A stretch of 20,303 bases of DNA from an uncultured Actinomycetes bacterium (GTDB taxonomy: Bacteria; Actinomycetota; Acidimicrobiia; Acidimicrobiales; RAAP-2), in contig CAIKFN010000150.1 in NCBI GenBank assembly GCA_903826715.1, forward strand, positions 1 to 20,303, written 5' to 3'. The notes below the pieces were generated by a model. That model had not been told where the DNA came from, searched no databases, and saw only the letters and a list, made by a program, of their open reading frames with translations. Of the stretch, positions 15,074 through 20,303 are shown one piece after another; the stretch's first letter is position 1, and each line of letters opens with the position of its first letter. A program made the position numbers and the translations under genes.

Positions 15074-16185
15074 TTCAGCAACTTAGATGTAATCGATCCA
15101 TTAGGACTGATCACTGGGGCACGTGGGCCAAAATCTTGTGAAGAAAGCGTATTCACAAATGTTGCTGATCTATGTGACGAGTCAATACTTGGCTTTCCCG
15201 TTGTGTCAAGAAGCACAGAGCTGAATGTTCCGCTAATAAACGCACCTGATTCATTTAGCGTTATTTTTAGGATTGCGCTGAGAGCAAGGTTTCCACTCGT
15301 AGCGAAGTTGTAGAAATTTGCAAAATCTCCAAGGCTGTAATCAATCAAGTGACCTCGGTACACTTCCATCCCTCGAAGAACGTGAGGTCCACTGGCGATA
15401 ACAAGATCGGCTCCGTCATCGATTGCTGCGTGAGCAAAAGTGTAGGGATTCCCACGATTTTCACCAAAAAATACCTCACTCGTCTTCGTAACGTGATCAG
15501 CAGCGCTCCCCTCTGCTCCTGCGTGCAAATACACAACAACAATGTTTGCTTCACGCCTGGCTTTGGCGATTAATTGTGCTGCAACAGGAAAATTCAGAAG
15601 ATTATTGGTGTTGTAATAAGGAGCGAAATCAACAAACGCCACAGAAAGATTGCCCTGCTTAACTACAGCAATTTGCCCGGGAAGTCCCGCTTGAGCAATT
15701 CCAGCTCTCGTGAGTGCGCTAGTTGTATCGATTCTGCCTTGTGAGCCAAAATCGTTGCTGTGATTATTGGCACTGTTTAAAACATTAAAACCCGCTGCTG
15801 CAAATGCATTTGCAAATGCGGGAGGAGTGCGAAACGCATAGCAATTAGTTGAGCTTTGCCCGCACTTTGAAAGTGTTCCGGTCGTTAACGTTCCCTCAAG
15901 ATTTCCAAACTCAATTCGCGCTTTTAGGGCAGTAGAAACATTTGAAAAAATCGATACAGGATTCGATGGCAGATGTGGTGTTGATCCGAGCTCCATGTCA
16001 CCAACTGCTGCAATCGTTACGGTTGCTTGAGGGGCAAGTGTCGTTGGGGCAACTGTCGTAGTTGATACTGAGTTTTTTTTGCCAGCAATCAGCGTTGTGC
16101 CAGCAGCCACGAGAAGGATTAACAGAAGAAACAAAGCAATAAGCAACTTCTTGCTTTGCTTTTTCTTATGGCGTGCTTTTACCAT
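15070..16185 (-). CDS. CapA-type metallophosphoesterase-fold surface protein
   Basis: A 371-residue protein with a very basic N-terminus (MVKARHKKKQSKK), one membrane helix (about 14-34), a Thr/Ala/Pro linker, and a CapA/PgsA-type domain (PF09587-like). Visible active-site motifs are VGDMELG (61-67), GNLEG (94-98), SANNHSND (138-145), YLHAGAEG (219-226, where the family usually has HWG-E), ASGPHVLRG (264-272) and DYSLGDF (282-288). CapA proteins act in poly-gamma-glutamate capsule assembly, but no ligase gene (capB/capC) is nearby, so a role on another cell-surface polymer is more likely. Its ATG overlaps the end of the upstream glycosidase gene by 7 nt, showing a two-gene operon. Confidence 0.9.
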   Translation of the reverse strand: MVKARHKKKQSKKLLIALFLLLILLVAAGTTLIAGKKNSVSTTTVAPTTLAPQATVTIAAVGDMELGSTPHLPSNPVSIFSNVSTALKARIEFGNLEGTLTTGTLSKCGQSSTNCYAFRTPPAFANAFAAAGFNVLNSANNHSNDFGSQGRIDTTSALTRAGIAQAGLPGQIAVVKQGNLSVAFVDFAPYYNTNNLLNFPVAAQLIAKARREANIVVVYLHAGAEGSAADHVTKTSEVFFGENRGNPYTFAHAAIDDGADLVIASGPHVLRGMEVYRGHLIDYSLGDFANFYNFATSGNLALSAILKITLNESGAFISGTFSSVLLDTTGKPSIDSSHRSATFVNTLSSQDFGPRAPVISPNGSITSKLLN

Positions 16186-17141
16186 GGTTGCAGCTCACCA
16201 GCACTCTTGGAAATGAACACTGCAAAGAAGTCTTTTGTGCTTGGATACAGAAATCGTGCGGAAATCTGGTTATGGTTCGGAACAAAAAGAGCAGGACCTA
16301 CTGCACCATGATTTGCGTACGTAACAAAAATTGGCCATTCCGGGTTTATGTCAAGTTGCATTGCTCGAACTACGTGCAACCTGCTCAAAATTGTTGCCAA
16401 ACTTTGTGAAGTCTGTGCAGGTGCGGCGACATACATAAGGTTTCCCTGCTCGTCGACACCTAACGCAGTTCTCCACACCGCTGCAGCACCATGAAGCGTT
16501 AGTCCCCACAGCGCATTATTAGAAGCCTTCGGTGTCGGAAGAGAATCATCAACCAAGAGGGAAAGATTTTGACGAGCCATTAAAATGTCTGCGCCTGGTC
16601 TCTTGCCACCATCCCACGCTTTGATGTCCACTGCGCCACTCTTGTAGCGAATAAGTGTAGCGAGCCCTCTTACCATTGGGAAATAAAGAGTGTTGTTAGT
16701 AAAAAAACCAGCAGCCGAATCGGACTCGTAAAAACCAGAATTAAATGTTGCAAGAAGTCGTGTCCGCGCCGTTAGCGGCACCATCTCTGGGCCTCGTGGC
16801 ATTGCAGATGGGCCTGGACCTTTGTACCCGGGATAGAGCGCAATGTCTGTCGCTGAAGTCTTGATCCATGCAACGTAGGCATGAACTGCTGGTTGGGCTG
16901 TCGAAGGAGTGAACACTGTTGTCATGACCATCGGTGATTGCCTAGTCCACGTGTCTGCAGCTTTCCACAATACGCAGTTTGAGCCACTGCAAATGGGTGG
17001 TGGGGCCGCAATTGTTGTGGTGGTTGTAGAGGTCGTTGTCGTTGTCGGCGCTGAAGAACGGTTTTTGAAGTAACCGTAGCTAGAAGCGCTTAGCGCCACT
17101 AAGGCCAGCAAAATCAGGAGAACTTTACGCACAAACCTCAA
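16179..17141 (-). CDS. Phosphodiester glycosidase (NAGPA-type domain) with membrane anchor
   Basis: A 320-residue protein with an N-terminal hydrophobic anchor (about 6-24), a Thr-rich linker (APTTTTTSTTTTTIAAPPP, 31-49) and a NAGPA-like domain (PF09992-like). That domain cleaves sugar-phosphate diester links, for example GlcNAc-1-phosphate caps. Supporting motifs are TRLLATFNSGFY (127-138, the family's N-G-FF region), RTALGVDEQGNLMYVAA (224-240) and MQLDINPEWPIFVTY (261-275). The last replaces the more usual DGGGS block. Together with the CapA-like gene it forms a minus-strand operon aimed at the outside of the cell. The start is unclear: TTG at 17141 has no ribosome site, while GTG at 17132 has GAGG 3 nt upstream. 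Confidence 0.87.
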   Translation of the reverse strand: MRFVRKVLLILLALVALSASSYGYFKNRSSAPTTTTTSTTTTTIAAPPPICSGSNCVLWKAADTWTRQSPMVMTTVFTPSTAQPAVHAYVAWIKTSATDIALYPGYKGPGPSAMPRGPEMVPLTARTRLLATFNSGFYESDSAAGFFTNNTLYFPMVRGLATLIRYKSGAVDIKAWDGGKRPGADILMARQNLSLLVDDSLPTPKASNNALWGLTLHGAAAVWRTALGVDEQGNLMYVAAPAQTSQSLATILSRLHVVRAMQLDINPEWPIFVTYANHGAVGPALFVPNHNQISARFLYPSTKDFFAVFISKSAGELQPW

Positions 17142-17236
17142 TTAACGATTACTTCAATCATACGGACTAACTAGTGAATTTATGGGAATTCTGACATGTC
17201 GCAGATCGGTACTCATTTTTCTGAAACACTGTCAAG

Positions 17237-18190
17237 ATGACACAACGCTACGGAGTAACAATCCCATTTGACGGCGTCACTCTTCCAGAACACAAAGAGT
17301 GGTTCCACATGCTCGCTGACATTGGCTACACCGATGTCTGGACAGCAGAAGTTGACGGTACTGATGGCTTCACACCCCTCACGCTCGCCGCGGCATGGGA
17401 GTCTCGACTCAACTTAGGTGTTGCAGTGCTCCCGGCGTATACGCGTGGAGCGGGACTGCTCGCAATGAGTATTGCATCACTCGCCGAAGCATCTGGTGGT
17501 CGCTTCACCGTGGGACTTGGATCATCATCAATGCCTGTAGTCCAGCGATGGAACGGTATTGAGTTCGACAGGCCATATTCACGCACTCGTGATGTTCTTG
17601 ATTTCTTGAAGCGTGCACTTGACGGCGAAAAGATTGATCACGTTTATGACACATTCGAAATTCACGGCTTCAAGATTGCCCGGCCCATTACTCATCGCCC
17701 ACCAATTCTTTTAGGTGCACTTCGTCCACGTATGTTGAAGCTGGCCGGCAGCGAAGCAGACGGTGCGATCCTCAACTGGCTATCAGCCGAAGACGTTAAG
17801 AAATGCGTCGCAGAAGTTGGACCTGGAAAAACAATCGCCGCACGACTCTTTGTTATCCCAACTGAAGACACCGACACCGCACGCTTCATTGCCCGCAGAA
17901 TGATTTCTTCGTATCTGACCGTTTCCACGTACGCAGAATTTCACAAATGGCTTGGTCGTGAAGAAATCTTGAAGCCAATGTGGGACGCGTGGGCAGCTGG
18001 GGACAGAAAACTAGCTAACGAACTAATTCCAGACTCAGTATGTGACGAACTGATCATTCATGGCTCATACGACAAGTGTCGTGAGCACATTCAACAGTTC
18101 ATTGACAATGGCATCCAAATTCCTACCTTGGCAATAGTTCCAGTTGGCGTCGATGTTAAAGACGCCGTCAAGGGGCTAGCTCCTCGTTAA
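17237..18190 (+). CDS. LLM-class flavin/F420-dependent oxidoreductase
   Basis: A 317-residue luciferase-like monooxygenase family TIM barrel. Typical features are the N-terminal GVTIPF strand, LADIGYTDVWTAEVDGTDGFTPL, LGVAVLPAYTRGAGLLAMSIASLAEASGGRFTVGLGSSS with the non-prolyl turn, the RPPILLGALRPRMLKLAGSEADGAILNW strand, and the C-terminal GSYDKCREHIQQFIDNGIQIPTLAIVPVG. In actinobacteria most such enzymes use coenzyme F420 rather than FMN; that is inferred from family habit, not from residues I can point to. The substrate is unknown. The ATG at 17237 has no good ribosome binding site. The stop overlaps that of the convergent acyl-CoA dehydrogenase by 4 nt. Confidence 0.88.
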   Translation: MTQRYGVTIPFDGVTLPEHKEWFHMLADIGYTDVWTAEVDGTDGFTPLTLAAAWESRLNLGVAVLPAYTRGAGLLAMSIASLAEASGGRFTVGLGSSSMPVVQRWNGIEFDRPYSRTRDVLDFLKRALDGEKIDHVYDTFEIHGFKIARPITHRPPILLGALRPRMLKLAGSEADGAILNWLSAEDVKKCVAEVGPGKTIAARLFVIPTEDTDTARFIARRMISSYLTVSTYAEFHKWLGREEILKPMWDAWAAGDRKLANELIPDSVCDELIIHGSYDKCREHIQQFIDNGIQIPTLAIVPVGVDVKDAVKGLAPR

Positions 18191-19491
18191 GACTGAGTAA
18201 CACCTAGCTGCTTAAGCATGTCTGCGTACTTCACTTGAGCCGCAGCAGCTCTCGTTGGTACGTGATCTGTAGGAATCTCAGATGCGGTGTATTCCTTTAG
18301 AACGTGACGAGCAACGGTCTGCTTGTGCACTTCGTCTGGGCCGTCATAGATTCGAGCTGCACGTGCAGCACGGTACATACCTTCAATAGGCATGTCAGAT
18401 GAGTAGCCGAGTGAACCATGCACTTGTAGCGCACGATCAACAACATTATGTAGGACCGTTGCACCGTAGTACTTGATCATTGCAATCTCATCACGTGACT
18501 GTGATGCACCAACTTGATCCATCTTCCAGGCTGCGTGAAGGGTCATGAGTCGAGCAGCGTGCATCTCAGCCTTCGAATCAGCAATCCAGTTCTGCACTGT
18601 CTGCTTTTCAGCAAGCAGAGATCCGTGGGTGAAGCGGCTAAGTGCGCGCTCACACATCATGTCAAAGGCACGTTGCGATTGTCCGAGCCAGCGCATGCAG
18701 TGGTGAATGCGACCTGGCCCCAGGCGAGTCTGTGCGAGCAAGAATCCTGATCCTTCTGGACCAACGAGGTGGTCAGCAGGAATGCGAACATCCTCGTAAA
18801 GAATTTCTGCGTGGTTTCCGAATCTTCCGTAGGTAACTTCTGGGTCGTCCATTGATCCAACGTCACGAAGAATTGTTAGCCCCGGTGTGTTAACTGGAAC
18901 AACAAACATTGATGAGCCTTGGTATGGGTGCACGTCAGGGTTAGTGACTGCCATAAGAATCAAAATGTTCGCAACAGAACCATTCGTCGTGTACCACTTA
19001 CGACCATTAATGACCCACTCTTCACCGTCTTTCTCAGCTCGAGTTACAAGTAGTCGTGGGTCTGATCCTGCAGTGTTTGGCTCAGTCATAGAAAAACCAG
19101 AACGGATCTCTCCATTGAGCAGTGGGTTCAACCAACGCTCACGAATGTCTTCGCGTCCAGTCATCTCCATTGCTGCAGCGAGCAGTTCAGCGTTTCCACT
19201 GTCGGGTGCATTGTTTCCAAAGACAACTGGACCGTATGGTGACTGTCCAAGGATTTCGTGCATGAGTCCGAGCTCAAGTTGACCGAATCCCATTCCTCCG
19301 AGTGCTGGTGGAAGGTGAGCTGCCCATAGGCCACGCTTCTTAACTTCGTCTTGAAGTGGCTTAATAACTTGCATCAACTGCTCACGATTTATTTTTAGCG
19401 TCTCAATTGGAAATACTTCTTCCTTTACAAACGTGCGCATCCACGCAAGTTTTTCTTCGAACGCTGGATCTGTCTGAAAGTCCCAAGCCAT
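18187..19491 (-). CDS. Acyl-CoA dehydrogenase (ACAD10/11-like clade), paralogue 2
   Basis: A 434-residue FAD-dependent acyl-CoA dehydrogenase. It carries SGFSMTEPNTAGSDPRLL, EEWVINGRKWYTTNG, TRLGPGRIHHCMRWLGQSQRAFDMMCERALSR and the C-terminal IYDGPDEVHKQTVARHVLKEY, with Asp (about residue 383) at the usual catalytic Glu position. The start is the ATG at 19491 (MAWDFQTDP), with AGGAAAGGAG just upstream; a TTG at 19509 is in frame but lies inside the ribosome binding site. It is a paralogue of the enzyme at 1556-2833, sharing identical nucleotide words such as those encoding GEEWVING and FDMMCERALSR. It is divergent from the riboflavin synthase and close to a thiolase, supporting a place in acyl-CoA degradation. 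Confidence 0.94.
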   Translation of the reverse strand: MAWDFQTDPAFEEKLAWMRTFVKEEVFPIETLKINREQLMQVIKPLQDEVKKRGLWAAHLPPALGGMGFGQLELGLMHEILGQSPYGPVVFGNNAPDSGNAELLAAAMEMTGREDIRERWLNPLLNGEIRSGFSMTEPNTAGSDPRLLVTRAEKDGEEWVINGRKWYTTNGSVANILILMAVTNPDVHPYQGSSMFVVPVNTPGLTILRDVGSMDDPEVTYGRFGNHAEILYEDVRIPADHLVGPEGSGFLLAQTRLGPGRIHHCMRWLGQSQRAFDMMCERALSRFTHGSLLAEKQTVQNWIADSKAEMHAARLMTLHAAWKMDQVGASQSRDEIAMIKYYGATVLHNVVDRALQVHGSLGYSSDMPIEGMYRAARAARIYDGPDEVHKQTVARHVLKEYTASEIPTDHVPTRAAAAQVKYADMLKQLGVTQS

Positions 19492-19589
19492 TGGGGCTCC
19501 TTTCCTCAATGGCCACTCTAGAGGCCAGCAAAACCCCCAGGGTTGTCAGGGCAATTCTTTCTCTAGACTTAAGGCAAGAACGGAGTGTC
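19492..19589. promoter_or_regulatory. Divergent promoter region, acyl-CoA dehydrogenase 2 / riboflavin synthase
   Basis: 98 bp between divergent starts. Rightward, TTGTCA (19543-19548) and TAGACT (19564-19569) form a candidate promoter with a short 15-bp spacer. Leftward, TAGAGT lies within TGGCC-ACTCTAGA-GGCCA (19510-19527), a small inverted repeat that could be an operator. Both genes have clear Shine-Dalgarno sequences (GGAG), unlike the leaderless genes elsewhere. No FMN riboswitch fits in this space. Confidence 0.35.
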
Positions 19590-20096
19590 ATGGCTAAAAA
19601 GAACAAAAAATCAAAGATTGTAAAAATCGGTGTTGTGGACACCATGTTCGCCAGATACAACATGGGTGACGCAGCGATTACTGAACTTAGCGAATGCCCC
19701 GGATACAACGAGACGTTCAAGGTCATTGCTAAAACCGTCCCTGGCTTCAAGGACTTAGCCGTCGCCGCAAAGAACTTGATTGAACAAGATGGTTGCTCAA
19801 TTGTCGTGGCGCTGGGAATGCCCGGAAGTGCGCCAATTGACAAGCAGTGTGCACATGAAGCCGCACTCGGCATCATGCAAGCACAGCTACTCACCTCAAC
19901 TCCGATTCTCGAGGTCTTCGTCCACGAAGACGAAGCCAGCGACCCTGCGATGTTGGCTTCAGTATTCGAGAACCGTTCTCGTAGCCACGCGCGCAATGCC
20001 TACTGGATGCTCTTTGATCCAGAGCAGCTTCGCCAGCGCGCTGGTCAGGGTATTCGTCAAGGTTTTGACGATGCCGGCCCACTCAAGCTTTCGTAG
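19590..20096 (+). CDS. ribC: Archaeal-type riboflavin synthase
   Basis: A 168-residue enzyme that converts two molecules of 6,7-dimethyl-8-ribityllumazine to riboflavin. It closely follows the archaeal RibC pattern, which is related to lumazine synthase rather than to bacterial RibE: KIGVVDTMFARYNMGDAAI (12-30), KTVPGFKDLAVAAK (48-61), ALGMPGSAPIDKQCAHEAALG (74-94), LEVFVHEDEA (107-116) and AGQGIRQGFDDAGP (151-164). The N-terminus adds a short basic MAKKNKKSK. The ATG at 19590 is preceded by GGAG at good spacing; the open frame reaches back to 19407 but that part is antisense to the acyl-CoA dehydrogenase start. It is followed 70 bp later by a thiolase. Typical bacteria use the unrelated two-domain enzyme, so this is a notable family choice. 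Confidence 0.92.
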   Translation: MAKKNKKSKIVKIGVVDTMFARYNMGDAAITELSECPGYNETFKVIAKTVPGFKDLAVAAKNLIEQDGCSIVVALGMPGSAPIDKQCAHEAALGIMQAQLLTSTPILEVFVHEDEASDPAMLASVFENRSRSHARNAYWMLFDPEQLRQRAGQGIRQGFDDAGPLKLS

Positions 20097-20120
20097 TAAC
20101 ACCCACCCCTTGACATTAAG

Positions 20121-20126
20121 TATGCT
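20121..20126 (+). promoter_or_regulatory. Candidate -10 box for the thiolase gene
   Basis: TATGCT lies 6 bp before the palindrome at 20132-20151, so transcription would start at the palindrome edge. TTGACA at 20110-20115 is also present but has no fitting -10 at 16-18 bp. Confidence 0.3.
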
Positions 20127-20131
20127 CCTAC

Positions 20132-20151
20132 GAGTTACCAATTAGTAACTC
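20132..20151. promoter_or_regulatory. 20-bp palindromic operator candidate upstream of the thiolase
   Basis: GAGTTAC and GTAACTC are exact inverted arms around CAATTA. The site sits between the candidate -10 box and the thiolase ribosome binding site, the position expected for a TetR-like repressor of fatty-acid or acyl-CoA genes. The regulator is not in the window. Confidence 0.5.
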
Positions 20152-20166
20152 TGTAGAAGGAGCCCC

Positions 20167-20303
20167 ATGCCAGAAGCCGTAATCGTCGCCACCGGTCGTA
20201 CCCCAATTGGACGAGCCTTTAAAGGTTCACTCGTTGACATGCGTCCAGATGACCTCACCGCACTTGTTGTGCGTGAAGTACTAAAGAAAGTTCCACAACT
20301 AGA
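20167..20303 (+). CDS. Thiolase (acetyl-CoA acetyltransferase), N-terminal fragment
   Basis: The first 45 codons are present before the window ends (MPEAVIVATGRTPIGRAFKG...). AVIVATGRTPIGRAFKGSL, then DLTALVVREVL, is the standard N-terminal strand-loop-helix of thiolases, which cleave 3-ketoacyl-CoA or join two acetyl-CoA units. The catalytic Cys, His and second Cys lie outside the window, so degradative versus biosynthetic type cannot be separated. A strong AGAAGGAG lies 4 nt before the ATG. With the two acyl-CoA dehydrogenases it suggests acyl-CoA degradation, probably controlled through the palindrome just upstream. Confidence 0.93.
   Translation, partial: MPEAVIVATGRTPIGRAFKGSLVDMRPDDLTALVVREVLKKVPQL

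Noticed and set aside
19492..19589. An FMN riboswitch before the riboflavin synthase.
   Set aside because: The gap is only 98 bp, shared with a divergent promoter, and shows none of the conserved FMN aptamer blocks.
19407..19589. A longer N-terminus for the riboflavin synthase, reading back 61 codons.
   Set aside because: That part overlaps the 5' end of the acyl-CoA dehydrogenase on the other strand. The conserved domain begins after the ATG at 19590, which has its own GGAG site.

Overview
The window looks like a compact chromosomal segment of a free-living actinobacterium with moderate GC. Acidimicrobiia, such as aquatic Ilumatobacter relatives, are my best guess. The hints are two acyl-CoA dehydrogenases plus a thiolase, an LLM-class (F420-type) oxidoreductase, Thr-rich linkers behind membrane anchors in surface proteins, start codons with a TANNNT -10 box directly upstream and no Shine-Dalgarno, and very tight gene packing. 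The taxonomy is inference. No phage, IS element, CRISPR array or rRNA is visible, and no gene-free stretch exceeds about 170 bases.

Layout. 1-542 (-) is the N-terminal part of leucyl-tRNA synthetase. It is divergent from an S33 proline-iminopeptidase-like hydrolase (602-1552). An acyl-CoA dehydrogenase (1556-2833, -) follows, then tRNA-Ala(GGC) at 2947-3022 and a solitary N6-adenine-type methyltransferase (3074-3946, -), the most accessory-looking gene here. After a perfect 19-bp terminator hairpin come DoxX (4079-4507, -), a membrane-anchored alpha/beta hydrolase (4650-5621), a DUF1801 protein (5662-6060, -), a two-gene operon of nitroreductase and an unrecognised protein (7284-6092, -), a LysE-type exporter (7352-7960), a DODA/YgiD-type extradiol dioxygenase (7957-8730, -) and an APC amino-acid permease with its own terminator (8827-10281, -).

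From 10448 to about 17141 lies a cell-surface block. A + strand run of two-domain GT2 glycosyltransferase, YfhO-like polytopic membrane protein and a small exported protein meets a - strand pair, a NAGPA-type phosphodiester glycosidase and a CapA-type phosphoesterase-fold protein. Both of that pair have an N-terminal membrane anchor. The block plausibly builds and trims an envelope glycopolymer, and is the most likely place for an undescribed system.

The last part is metabolic: an LLM-class oxidoreductase (17237-18190), a second acyl-CoA dehydrogenase (18187-19491, -), divergently an archaeal-type riboflavin synthase (19590-20096), and the start of a thiolase (20167 to the edge) behind a 20-bp palindrome. 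The dehydrogenases and thiolase point to acyl-CoA oxidation, and the riboflavin synthase would supply the flavin precursor for these enzymes.

Recurring architecture: several genes seem to be transcribed as leaderless mRNAs, and three of the five convergent protein-gene junctions overlap by exactly 4 nt through complementary stop codons.
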